Shown piece by piece: positions 50,699 to 62,690 of a stretch of 64,000 bases of DNA. The notes under the pieces were generated by a model, which saw only the letters and a program-made list of their open reading frames with translations, did no database searches and was not told the DNA's origin. Origin of the DNA: Hydractinia symbiolongicarpus (lineage: Eukaryota > Cnidaria > Hydrozoa > Anthoathecata > Hydractiniidae). Positions within the stretch are counted from its first letter, which is position 1, and every line of letters begins with the position of its first letter. The DNA lies in NCBI RefSeq assembly GCF_029227915.1, contig NC_079884.1, positions 28,832,001 to 28,896,000 on the forward strand, in the 5' to 3' direction. A program made the position numbers and the translations under genes.

Positions 50699-51071
50699 TT
50701 ACTGTGGGACCAATCCTAGCCGTTAGTTCGCGCTGAACAAATACAGACAGTTTCAAAAACTAAACTTCATTGACTTTCTAGCGGCATAAATCCGTTTGAG
50801 TTACAACGGTTGCGTCACATATTCGTACCAACATGTACTTAGCGATACTACTCGGATATTACTAGGTTGCACCGCTTTTAACAGTGAAATGATTGACTGT
50901 GGGATTTAATTGAACTGATTCTGGAATGTGACCTTATAAATGTGATAAATGAGCCAATTGGACTCTAAGGAATAACATTCTTCTTAATTTGATATGATTG
51001 CTGGAATTCAGCGATTACATTAGGCTCTGTGGTAGCGCTTTATTTAAAAATTTAGATAAATAAATCATTTT
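50699..51071 (+). repeat. Reference monomer, Z-type
   Basis: D-like mosaic unit with ctgaacaaatacagacag, aaaactaaacttcattg, ctagcggcataaatccg, cttagcgatactactcgg and cagtgaaatgattgac. In the 49-54 kb region it follows X-Y pairs to make an X-Y-Z trimer (50699, 51818, 53683). The 51818 and 53683 copies begin with cctatagttcgcg. Confidence 0.82.
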
Positions 51072-52190
51072 TTACTGTGGGACCAATCCTAGCTGTTAGT
51101 TCGCGCTGAAGAAATAGAGACAGTTTTAAAAACTACATTTCAATGACTTTCTCACGGGGTCAATCCGTTTGAGTTACAACGGTTGGGTCACATATTCGTA
51201 CCAACATGTATTTAGTGATTTTCTTCCGATATTACTAAGTTGTATTGCTTTTAACAGTGAAACGATGGAGTGTGGGAATTAATTGAACTGATTCTGGACT
51301 GTGACCTCATAAATGTGATAAATGAGACAATTGGTCTCCAAGCAATTACATTCTTCCTAATTTGATATGATTGCTGGAATTCAACGATTACATTAGGCTC
51401 TGTGGTAGCGCTTTATTTAAAAATTTAGATAAATAAATCATTTTTTACTGTGGGACCAATCCTAGCCGTTAGATCGCGCTGAGGAAATCGAGACAGTTTC
51501 AAAAACTACATTTCATTGACTTTCTATCAGGGCCAATCCGTTTGAGTTGCAACGGTTGCGTCACATATTCGTACCAACATGTATTTAGTGATTTTCTTCC
51601 GATATTACAAAGTTGCATTGCTTTTAACATTGAAACGATTGACTGTGGGATTTAATTGAACTGATTCTGGAATGTGACCTTATAAATGTGATAAATGAGC
51701 CAATTGGACTCTAAGGAATAACATTCTTCTTAATTTGATATGATTGCTGGAATTCAGCGATTACATTAGGCTCTGTGGTAGCGCTTTATTTAAAAATTTA
51801 GATAAATAAATCATTTTTTACTGTGGGACCAATCCTAGCCTATAGTTCGCGCTGAAGAAATACAGACAGTTTCAAAAACTAAACTTCATTGACTTTATAG
51901 CGGCATAAATCCGTTTGAGTTACAACGGTTGCGTCACATATTCGTACCAACATGTATTTAGTGATTTTCTTCCAATATTACTAAGTTGCATTGCTTTTAA
52001 CAGTGAAACGATTGACTGTGGGATTTAATTGAACTGATTCTGGAATGTGACCTTATAAATGTGATAAATGAGCCAATTGGACTCTAAGGAATAACATTCT
52101 TCTTAATTTGATATGATTGCTGGAATTCAGCGATTACATTAGGCTCTGTGGTAGCGCTTTATTTAAAAATTTAGATAAATAAATCATTTT
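51072..52190. repeat. X-Y-Z trimer, source of 1865-bp duplication
   Basis: Units 51072, 51445 and 51818 match 52937, 53310 and 53683 at offset 1865 (5 monomers). Markers: gacagttttaaaaac, cgatggagtgtggg, cttcctaatttgatat, ctatcagggcc, aacattgaaac and cctatagttcgcg. The Z unit of this copy has a 3' half unlike the later one (tttagtgattttcttccaat for cttagcgatactactcgg), showing conversion. Confidence 0.87.
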
Positions 52191-52563
52191 TTACTGTGGG
52201 ACCAATCCTAGCTGTTAGTTCGCGCTGAAGAAATAGAGACAGTTTCAAAAACTACATTTCAATGACTTTCTCACGGGGTCAATCCGTTTGAGTTACAACG
52301 GTTGGGTCACATATACGTACCAACATGTATTTAGTGATTTTCTTCCGATATTACTAAGTTGTATTGCTTTTAACAGTGAAACAATTGAGTGTGGGAATTA
52401 ATTGAACTGATTCTGGACTGTGACCTCATAAATGTGATAAATGAGACAATTGGTCTCCAAGCAATTACATTCTTCTTAATTTGATATTATTGCTGGAATT
52501 CAACGATTACATTAGGCTCTGTGGTAGCGCTTTATTTAAAAATTTAGATAAATAAATCATTTT
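52191..52563 (+). repeat. Reference monomer, X-type
   Basis: B-derived unit marked by cctagctgttagttcgcg, gactttctcacggggtcaat, ggttgggtcacata, ttgagtgtggg (in place of ttgactgtggg), gacctcataaatg and ggtctccaagcaatt. Related units start at 49208, 49953, 51072 and 52937; 54429 and 63379 are variants with tcacggcgtc. X units are normally followed by Y units, giving an X-Y dimer of about 746 bp in this part of the array. Confidence 0.85.
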
Positions 52564-52936
52564 TTACTGTGGGACCAATCCTAGCCGTTAGATCGCGCTG
52601 AGGAAATCGAGACAGTTTCAAAAACTACATTTCATTGACTTTCTATCGGGGCCAATCCGTTTGAGTTGCAACGGTTGCGTCACATATTCGTACCAACATG
52701 TATTTAGTGATTTTCTTCCGATTATACTAAGTTGCATTGCTTTTAACAGTGAAACGATTGACTGTGGGATTTAATTGAACTGATTCTGGAATGTGACCTT
52801 ATAAATGTGATAAATGAGCCAATTGGACTCTAAGGAATAACATTCTTCTTAATTTGATATGATTGCTGGAATTCAGCGATTACATTAGGCTCTGTGGTAG
52901 CGCTTTATTTAAAAATTTAGATAAATAAATCATTTT
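52564..52936 (+). repeat. Reference monomer, Y-type
   Basis: B/C-derived unit marked by gttagatcgcgctgagg, aaatcgagacag, ctatcggggccaatcc, gagttgcaacggttgcg (g for a within the conserved core) and ggactctaaggaataac. Copies start at 49580, 50326, 51445, 52564, 53310, 55548, 57413, 58532, 60023 and 61142. The copies at 51445 and 53310 share ctatcagggcc and aacattgaaac, which marks a duplicated pair. Confidence 0.85.
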
Positions 52937-55174
52937 TTACTGTGGGACCAATCCTAGCTGTTAGTTCGCGCTGAAGAAATAGAGACAGTTTTAAAAACTA
53001 CATTTCAATGACTTTCTCACGGGGTCAATCCGTTTGAGTTACAACGGTTGGGTCACATATTCGTACCAACATGTATTTAGTGATTTTCTTCCGATATTAC
53101 TAAGTTGTATTGCTTTTAACAGTGAAACGATGGAGTGTGGGAATTAATTGAACTGATTCTGGACTGTGACCTCATAAATGTGATAAATGAGACAATTGGT
53201 CTCCAAGCAATTACATTCTTCCTAATTTGATATTATTGCTGGAATTCAACGATTACATTAGGCTCTGTGGTAGCGCTTTATTTAAAAATTTAGATAAATA
53301 AATCATTTTTTACTGTGGGACCAATCCTAGCCGTTAGATCGCGCTGAGGAAATCGAGACAGTTTCAAAAACTACATTTCATTGACTTTCTATCAGGGCCA
53401 ATCCGTTTGAGTTGCAACGGTTGCGTCACATATTCGTACCAACATGTATTTAGTGATTTTCTTCCGATATTACAAATTTGCATTGCTTTTAACATTGAAA
53501 CGATTGACTGTGGGATTTAATTGAACTGATTCTGGAATGTGACCTTATAAATGTGATAAATGAGCCAATTGGACTCTAAGGAATAACATTCTTCTTAATT
53601 TGATATGATTGCTGGAATTCAGCGATTACATTAGGCTCTGTGGTAGCGCTTTATTTAAAAATTTAGATAAATAAATCATTTTTTACTGTGGGACCAATCC
53701 TAGCCTATAGTTCGCGCTGAAGAAATACAGACAGTTTCAAAAACTAAACTTCATTGACTTTCTAGCGGCATAAATCCGTTTGAGTTACAACGGTTGCGTC
53801 ACATATTCGTACCAACATGTACTTAGCGATACTACTCGGATATTACTAGGTTGCACCGCTTTTAACAGTGAAATGATTGACTGTGGGATTTAATTAAACT
53901 AACTTTGGACTGTGACCTGATAAATGTGATAAATGAGACAATTGGACTCCAAGGAATAAAATTCTTCTTAATTTGATATGATTGCTGGAATTCAACGATT
54001 ACATTAGGCTCTGTGGTAGCGCTTTATTTAAAAATTTAGATAAATAAATCATTTTTTACTGTGGGACCAATCCTAGCCGTTAGTTCGCGCTGAAGAAATA
54101 GAGACAGTTTCAAAAACTACATTTCATTGACTTTCTATCGGGGTCAATCCGTTTGAGTTACAACGGTTGCGTCACATATTCGTACCAACATGTATTTAGT
54201 GATTTTCTTCCGATATTACTAAGTTGCATCGCTTTTAACAGTGAAACGCTTGACTGTGGGACTTAATTGAACTAACTTTGGACTGTGACCTGATAAATGT
54301 GATAAATGAGACAATTGGACTCCAAGGAATAAAATTCTTCTTAATTTGATATGATTGCTGGAATTCAACGATTATATTAGGCTCTGTGGTAGCGCTTTAT
54401 TTAAAAATTTAGATAAATAAATCATTTTTTACTGTGGGACCAATCCTAGCTGTTAGTTCGCGCTGAAGAAATAGAGACAGTTTCAAAAACTACATTTCAA
54501 TGACTTTCTCACGGCGTCAATCCGTTTGAGTTACAACAGTTGCGTCATATATTCGTACCAACATGTATTTAGTGATTTTCTTCCGATATTACTAAGTTGT
54601 ATTGCTTTTAACAGTGAAACGATTGAGTGTGGGAATTAATTGAACTGATTCTGGACTGTGACCTCATAAATGTGATAAATGATCCAATTGGTCTCCAAGC
54701 AATTACATTCTTCTTAATTTGACATGATTGCTGGAATTCAGCGATTACATTGGGCTCTGTGGTAGCGCTTTATTTAAAATTTTAGATAAATAAGACTTTT
54801 CTTACTGTGGGACCAATCCTGGCCGTTAGCACTCGCTGAATAAATAGGATCTGTTCCAAAGACAGCAATTCATTGACTTTCTAGCGGCATAAATCCGCTT
54901 GAGTTACAACGGTTGCGTCACATATTCGCACCAACATGTATTTAGCGATGGTATTCAGATATTACTAGGTTGCATCACTTTTAACAGTGAAACGTTTCAC
55001 TGTGGGACTTAATTGAACTGATTTTGGACTTTGACCTTATAAATGTGATAAATGAGCCAGTTTGACTACAAGAACTAACATTCTTCCTAATTTGACATGA
55101 TTGCTGGAATTCAGCGATTACATTGGGCTCTGTGGTAGCGCTTTATTTAAAATTTTAGATAAATAAGACTTTTC

Positions 55175-55547
55175 TTACTGTGGGACCAAGCCTGGCCGTT
55201 ACCACGCGCTGAATAAATAGGAACAGTTTCGAAGACTACATTTCATTGAATTTCTAGCGGTATAACTCTGTTTGAGTTGCACCGGTTGCGTCACATATTC
55301 ATACCAACATGTATTTAGCGATAGTATTCAAATATTATTAGGTTGCATCGCCTTTAACAGTGAAACGCTTGACTGTGGGATTTAATTGAACTGACTTTGG
55401 ACTGTGACCTGATAAATGTGATAATTGAGACAATTGGACTCCAAGGAATAACATTCTTCTTAATTTGATATTATTGCTGGAATTCAACGATTACATTAGG
55501 CTCTGTGGTAGCGCTTTATTTAAAAATTTAGATAAATGAATCATTTT
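55175..55547 (+). repeat. Diverged A-type monomer
   Basis: The unit begins ccaagcctggccgttacc, acgcgctgaataaatagg, then has tttctagcggtataactctg, gagttgcaccggttgcg and attcaaatattattagg, and ends as an R/Y-like unit (aactgactttggactgtg, tgatattattgctgg). Its changes fall inside the otherwise conserved core (caccgg for caacgg). It is present three times only (55175, 57040, 59650), all by segmental duplication. Confidence 0.87.
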
Positions 55548-56666
55548 TTACTGTGGGACCAATCCTAGCCATTAGATCGCGCTGAGGAAATCGAGACAGT
55601 TTCAAAAACTACATTTCATTGACTTTCTATCGGGGCCAATCCGTTTGAGTTGCAACGGTTGCGTCACATATTCGTACCAACATGTATTTAGTGATTTTCT
55701 TCCGATATTACTAAGTTGCATTGCTTTTAACAGTGAAACGATTGACTGTGGGATTTAATTGAACTGATTCTGGAATGTGACCTTATAAATGTGATAAATA
55801 AGCCAATTGGACTCTAAGGAATAACATTCTTCTTAATTTGATATGATTGCTGGAATTCAGCGATTACATTAGGCTCTGTGGTAGCGCTTTGTTTAAAAAT
55901 TTAGATAAATAAATCATTTTTTACTGTGGGACCAATCCTAGCCGTTAGTTCGCGCTGAAGAAGTACAGACAGTTTCAAACACTAAACTTCATTGACTTTC
56001 TAGCGGCATAAATCCGTTTGAGTTACAACGGTTGCGTCACATATTCGCACCAACATGTACTTAGCGATACTACTCGGATATTACTAGGTTGCACCGCTTT
56101 TAACAGTGAAATGATTGACTGCGGGATTTAATTGAACTAACTTTGGACTGTGACCTGATAAATGTGATAAATGATCCAATTGGTCTCGAAGCAATTACAT
56201 TCTTCTTAATTTGACATGATTGCTGGAATTCAGCGATTACATTGGGCTCTGTGGTAGCGCTTTATTTAAAATTTTAGATAAATAAGACTTTTCTTACTGT
56301 GGGACCAATCCTGGCCGTTAGCACTCGCTGAATAAATAGGATCTGTTCCAAAGACAGCAATTCATTGACTTTTTAGCGGCATAAATCCGCTTGAGTTACA
56401 ACGGTTGCGTCACATATTCGCACCAACATGTATTTAGCGATGGTATTCAGATATTACTAGGTTGCATCACTTTTAACAGTGAAACGTTTCACTGTGGGAC
56501 TTAATTGAACTGATTTTGGACTTTGACCTTATAAATGTGATAAATGAGCCAGTTTGACTACAAGAACTAACATTCTTCCTAATTTGACATGATTGCTGGA
56601 AATCAGCAATTACACTGGGCGCCGTGGTAGCGCTTTATTAAAAAATTAAGATAAATAAGTCATTTT

Positions 56667-59276
56667 TTACTGTGGGACCAATCCTAGCCGTTAGTTCGCG
56701 CTGAAGAAATAGAGGCAGTTTCAAAAACTACATTTCATTGATTTTCTAACGGTGTCAATCCGTGTGAGTTACAACGGTTGCGTCACTTATTGGTACCAAC
56801 ATGTATTTAGTGATTTTGTTCCGATATTACTAAGTTGTATTGCTTTTAACAGTGAAACGATTGAGTGTGGGAATTAATTGAACTGATTCTGGACTGTGAC
56901 CTCATAAATGTGATAAATGATCCAATTGGTCTCCAAGCAATTACATTCTTCTTAATTTGACATGATTGCTGGAATTCAGCGATTACATTGGGCTCTGTGG
57001 TAGCGCTTTATTTAAAATTTTAGATAAATAAGACTTTTCTTACTGTGGGACCAAGCCTGGCCGTTACCACGCGCTGAATAAATAGGAACAGTTTCGAAGA
57101 CTACATTTCATTGAATTTCTAGCGGTATAACTCTGTTTGAGTTGCACCGGTTGCGTCACATATTCATACCAACATGTATTTAGCGATAGTATTCAAATAT
57201 TATTAGGTTGCATCGCCTTTAACAGTGAAACGCTTGACTGTGGGATTTAATTGAACTGACTTTGGACTGTGACCTGATAAATGTGATAATTGAGACAATT
57301 GGACTCCAAGGAATAACATTCTTCTTAATTTGATATTATTGCTGGAATTCAACGATTACATTAGGCTCTGTGGTAGCGCTTTATTTAAAAATTTAGATAA
57401 ATGAATCATTTTTTACTGTGGGACCAATCCTAGCCATTAGATCGCGCTGAGGAAATCGAGACAGTTTCAAAAACTACATTTCATTGACTTTCTATCGGGG
57501 CCAATCCGTTTGAGTTGCAACGGTTGCGTCACATATTCGTACCAACATGTATTTAGTGATTTTCTTCCGATATTACTAAGTTGCATTGCTTTTAACAGTG
57601 AAACGATTGACTGTGGGATTTAATTGAACTGATTCTGGAATGTGACCTTATAAATGTGATAAATAAGCCAATTGGACTCTAAGGAATAACATTCTTCTTA
57701 ATTTGATATGATTGCTGGAATTCAGCGATTACATTAGGCTCTGTGGTAGCGCTTTGTTTAAAAATTTAGATAAATAAATCATTTTTTACTGTGGGACCAA
57801 TCCTAGCCGTTAGTTCGCGCTGAAGAAGTACAGACAGTTTCAAACACTAAACTTCATTGACTTTCTAGCGGCATAAATCCGTTTGAGTTACAACGGTTGC
57901 GTCACATATTCGCACCAACATGTACTTAGCGATACTACTCGGATATTACTAGGTTGCACCGCTTTTAACAGTGAAATGATTGACTGCGGGATTTAATTGA
58001 ACTAACTTTGGACTGTGACCTGATAAATGTGATAAATGAGACAATTGGACTCCAAGGAATAAAATTCTTCTTAATTTGATATGATTGCTGGAATTCAACG
58101 ATTACATTAGGCTCTGTGGTAGCGCTTTATTTAAAAATTTAGATAAATAAATCATTTTTTACTGTGGGACCAATCCTAGCCGTTAGTTCGCGCTGAAGAA
58201 ATAGAGACAGTTTCAAAAACTACATTTCATTGACTTTCTATCGGGGTCAATCCCTTTGAGTTACAACGGTTGCGTCACATATTCGTACCAACATGTATTT
58301 AGTGATTTTCTTCCGATATTACTAAGTTGCATTGCTTTTAACAGTGAAACGATTGACTGTGGGATTTATTTGAACTGATTCTGGAATGTGTCCTTATAAA
58401 TGTGAGAATTGAGCCAATTGGACTCCAAGGAATAACATTCTTCTTAATTTGATATGATTGCTGGAATTCAGCGATTACATTAGGCTCTGTGGTAGCGCTT
58501 TATTTAAAAATTTAGATAAATAAATCATTTTTTACTGTGGGACCAATCCTAGCCGTTAGATCGCGCTGAGGAAATCGAGACAGTTTCAAAAACTACATTT
58601 CATTGACTTTCTATCGGGGCCAATCCGTTTGAGTTGCAACGGTTGCGTCACATATTCGTACCAACATGTATTTAGTGATTTTCTTCCGATATTACTAAGT
58701 TGCATTGCTTTTAACAGTGAAACGATTGACTGTGGGATTTAATTGAACTGATTCTGGAATGTGACCTTATAAATGTGATAAATGAGCCAATTGGACTCTA
58801 AGGAATAACATTCTTCTTAATTTGATATGATTGCTGGAATTCAGCGATTACATTAGGCTCTGTGGTAGCGCTTTATTTAAAAATTTGGATAAATAAATCA
58901 TTTTTTACTGTGGGACCAATCCTAGCTGTTAGTTCGCGCTGAAGAAATAGAGACAGTTTCAAAAACTACATTTCAATGACTTTCTCACGGGGTCAATCCG
59001 TTTGAGTTACAACGGTTGGGTCACATATTCGTACCAACATATATTTAGTGATTTTCTTCCGATATTACTAGGTTGCACCATTTTAACAGTGAAACGATTG
59101 ACTGTGGGATTTTATTGAACTGATTCTGGAATGTGACCTTATAAATGTGATAAATGAGCCAATTGGACTCCAAGGAATAACATTCTTCTTATTTTGATAT
59201 GATTGCTGGAATTCAGCGATTACATTAGACTCTGTGGTAGCGCTTTATTAAAAAATTAAGATAAATAAGTCATTTT
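56667..59276. repeat. 7-monomer HOR, copy 1 (2610 bp)
   Basis: Seven monomers (six of 373 bp, one of 372 bp because gcaccgcttttaac is shortened to gcaccattttaac near 59085). The next seven match at offset exactly 2610. By-eye comparison along the whole copy found one mismatch (ttggtaccaac near 56792 versus ttgctaccaac near 59402). The duplication starts slightly upstream, near 56625. Confidence 0.95.
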
Positions 59277-61886
59277 TTACTGTGGGACCAATCCTAGCCG
59301 TTAGTTCGCGCTGAAGAAATAGAGGCAGTTTCAAAAACTACATTTCATTGATTTTCTAACGGTGTCAATCCGTGTGAGTTACAACGGTTGCGTCACTTAT
59401 TGCTACCAACATGTATTTAGTGATTTTGTTCCGATATTACTAAGTTGTATTGCTTTTAACAGTGAAACGATTGAGTGTGGGAATTAATTGAACTGATTCT
59501 GGACTGTGACCTCATAAATGTGATAAATGATCCAATTGGTCTCCAAGCAATTACATTCTTCTTAATTTGACATGATTGCTGGAATTCAGCGATTACATTG
59601 GGCTCTGTGGTAGCGCTTTATTTAAAATTTTAGATAAATAAGACTTTTCTTACTGTGGGACCAAGCCTGGCCGTTACCACGCGCTGAATAAATAGGAACA
59701 GTTTCGAAGACTACATTTCATTGAATTTCTAGCGGTATAACTCTGTTTGAGTTGCACCGGTTGCGTCACATATTCATACCAACATGTATTTAGCGATAGT
59801 ATTCAAATATTATTAGGTTGCATCGCCTTTAACAGTGAAACGCTTGACTGTGGGATTTAATTGAACTGACTTTGGACTGTGACCTGATAAATGTGATAAT
59901 TGAGACAATTGGACTCCAAGGAATAACATTCTTCTTAATTTGATATTATTGCTGGAATTCAACGATTACATTAGGCTCTGTGGTAGCGCTTTATTTAAAA
60001 ATTTAGATAAATGAATCATTTTTTACTGTGGGACCAATCCTAGCCATTAGATCGCGCTGAGGAAATCGAGACAGTTTCAAAAACTACATTTCATTGACTT
60101 TCTATCGGGGCCAATCCGTTTGAGTTGCAACGGTTGCGTCACATATTCGTACCAACATGTATTTAGTGATTTTCTTCCGATATTACTAAGTTGCATTGCT
60201 TTTAACAGTGAAACGATTGACTGTGGGATTTAATTGAACTGATTCTGGAATGTGACCTTATAAATGTGATAAATAAGCCAATTGGACTCTAAGGAATAAC
60301 ATTCTTCTTAATTTGATATGATTGCTGGAATTCAGCGATTACATTAGGCTCTGTGGTAGCGCTTTGTTTAAAAATTTAGATAAATAAATCATTTTTTACT
60401 GTGGGACCAATCCTAGCCGTTAGTTCGCGCTGAAGAAGTACAGACAGTTTCAAACACTAAACTTCATTGACTTTCTAGCGGCATAAATCCGTTTGAGTTA
60501 CAACGGTTGCGTCACATATTCGCACCAACATGTACTTAGCGATACTACTCGGATATTACTAGGTTGCACCGCTTTTAACAGTGAAATGATTGACTGCGGG
60601 ATTTAATTGAACTAACTTTGGACTGTGACCTGATAAATGTGATAAATGAGACAATTGGACTCCAAGGAATAAAATTCTTCTTAATTTGATATGATTGCTG
60701 GAATTCAACGATTACATTAGGCTCTGTGGTAGCGCTTTATTTAAAAATTTAGATAAATAAATCATTTTTTACTGTGGGACCAATCCTAGCCGTTAGTTCG
60801 CGCTGAAGAAATAGAGACAGTTTCAAAAACTACATTTCATTGACTTTCTATCGGGGTCAATCCCTTTGAGTTACAACGGTTGCGTCACATATTCGTACCA
60901 ACATGTATTTAGTGATTTTCTTCCGATATTACTAAGTTGCATTGCTTTTAACAGTGAAACGATTGACTGTGGGATTTATTTGAACTGATTCTGGAATGTG
61001 TCCTTATAAATGTGAGAATTGAGCCAATTGGACTCCAAGGAATAACATTCTTCTTAATTTGATATGATTGCTGGAATTCAGCGATTACATTAGGCTCTGT
61101 GGTAGCGCTTTATTTAAAAATTTAGATAAATAAATCATTTTTTACTGTGGGACCAATCCTAGCCGTTAGATCGCGCTGAGGAAATCGAGACAGTTTCAAA
61201 AACTACATTTCATTGACTTTCTATCGGGGCCAATCCGTTTGAGTTGCAACGGTTGCGTCACATATTCGTACCAACATGTATTTAGTGATTTTCTTCCGAT
61301 ATTACTAAGTTGCATTGCTTTTAACAGTGAAACGATTGACTGTGGGATTTAATTGAACTGATTCTGGAATGTGACCTTATAAATGTGATAAATGAGCCAA
61401 TTGGACTCTAAGGAATAACATTCTTCTTAATTTGATATGATTGCTGGAATTCAGCGATTACATTAGGCTCTGTGGTAGCGCTTTATTTAAAAATTTGGAT
61501 AAATAAATCATTTTTTACTGTGGGACCAATCCTAGCTGTTAGTTCGCGCTGAAGAAATAGAGACAGTTTCAAAAACTACATTTCAATGACTTTCTCACGG
61601 GGTCAATCCGTTTGAGTTACAACGGTTGGGTCACATATTCGTACCAACATATATTTAGTGATTTTCTTCCGATATTACTAGGTTGCACCATTTTAACAGT
61701 GAAACGATTGACTGTGGGATTTTATTGAACTGATTCTGGAATGTGACCTTATAAATGTGATAAATGAGCCAATTGGACTCCAAGGAATAACATTCTTCTT
61801 ATTTTGATATGATTGCTGGAATTCAGCGATTACATTAGACTCTGTGGTAGCGCATTATTTAAAAATTTAGATAAATAAATCATTTT
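59277..61886. repeat. 7-monomer HOR, copy 2 (2610 bp)
   Basis: Near-perfect copy of 56667-59276 with the same private changes (tcaatccctttgag, aaatttggataaataaatc, atgactgcggg-like gactgcgggattt, gcaccattttaac). It ends near 61850, where gtagcgcattatttaaa replaces gtagcgctttattaaaa. Confidence 0.95.
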
Positions 61887-62690
61887 TTACTGTGGGACCA
61901 ATCGTAGCCGTTAGTTCGCGCTGAAGAAATACAGACAGTTTCAAAAACTAAATTTCATTGACTTTCTAGCGGCATAAATCCGTTTGAGTTACAACGGTTG
62001 CGTCACATATTCGTACCAACATGTACTTAGCGATAGTAATCGGATATTACTAGGTTGCACCGCTTTTAACAGTTAAACGATTGACTGTGGGACTTAATTG
62101 AACCGATTCTGGACTGTGACCTTATAAATGTGATGAATGAGCCAATTGGACTCCAAGGAATAACATTCTTCCTAATTCGACATGATTGCTGGAATTCAGC
62201 GAGTACACTAGGCCCTGTGGTAGCGCTTTATTTAAAAATTTAGATAAATAAATCATTTTTTACTGTGGGACCAATCCTAGCCGTTAGTTCGCGCTGAAGA
62301 AATAGAGACAGTTTCAAAAACTACATTTCATTGATTTTCTAACGGGGTCAATCCGTTTGAGTTACAACGGTTGCGTCACATATTCGTACCAACGTGTATT
62401 TAGCGATGGTATTCGGATATTACTAGGTTGCATCACTTTTAACAGTGAAACGTTTGACTGTGGGACTTAATTGAACTGATTTTGGTCTTTGACCTTATAA
62501 ATGCGATAAATGAGCCAGTTTGACTACAAGAACTAACATTTTTCTGAATTTGACATGATTGCTGGAACTCAGCGATTACACTGGGCGCTGTGGTAGCGCT
62601 TTATTAAAAAATTAAGATAAATAAGTCATTTTTTACTGTGGAACCAATCCTAGCCGTTAGTTCGCGTTGAAGAAATAGAGACAGTTTCAA
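61700..62690. repeat. Long-range duplicate of 11460-12440 (offset 50246)
   Basis: Shared rare variants: cttattttgatatg, ccaatcgtagccg with aaaactaaatttc, cagttaaacgattg, gaaccgattctgg, gtgatgaatgagcc, caacgtgtatttagcg, catttttctgaatttg and the start tgtggaaccaatcc. One substitution seen is cgatagtaatcgg here against cgatggtaatcgg there. The two copies are 50 kb apart with different HOR blocks between them. Confidence 0.9.

Larger units (their letters stand above)
49208..52190. repeat. 8-monomer block (X Y X Y Z X Y Z), about 2983 bp
   Basis: X and Y alternate, with Z added after the second and third pairs. 49208-49950 (with catatacgtacc, aacaattgagtgtg and tgatattattgc) matches 52191-52936 at offset 2983-2984; the one-base difference is a deletion in 49208 (gggaattattgaac for gggaattaattgaac). 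Inside the block, X-Y-Z recurs at an 1119-bp step (49953 to 51072). Confidence 0.88.
52191..54055. repeat. 5-monomer copy (X Y X Y Z) of the 49-52 kb block
   Basis: Units 52191 and 52564 copy 49208 and 49580. Units 52937, 53310 and 53683 copy 51072, 51445 and 51818. The two source offsets (2984 and 1865) in one block show overlapping rounds of amplification. Confidence 0.86.
46224..54428. repeat. Array domain 6: 4-monomer HOR then X-Y-Z monomers
   Basis: Monomer starts: 46224, 46597, 46970, 47343, 47716, 48089, 48462, 48835, 49208, 49580, 49953, 50326, 50699, 51072, 51445, 51818, 52191, 52564, 52937, 53310, 53683, 54056. No A-type unit occurs between 45105 and 54802, making this the longest A-free stretch in the window. 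From 49208 the order is X Y X Y Z X Y Z X Y X Y Z. Confidence 0.92.
54429..61886. repeat. Array domain 7: 5- and 7-monomer HORs with variant A units
   Basis: Monomer starts: 54429, 54802, 55175, 55548, 55921, 56294; 56667, 57040, 57413, 57786, 58159, 58532, 58905; 59277, 59650, 60023, 60396, 60769, 61142, 61515. A-type returns as the usual form (54802, 56294; gacagcaattcattg variant) and as a diverged form at 55175, 57040 and 59650 (ccaagcctggccgttacc, ctctgtttgagttgcacc, attcaaatattattagg). 54802 matches 56294 at offset 1492; 55175-56160 matches 57040-58025 at offset 1865. Confidence 0.93.
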
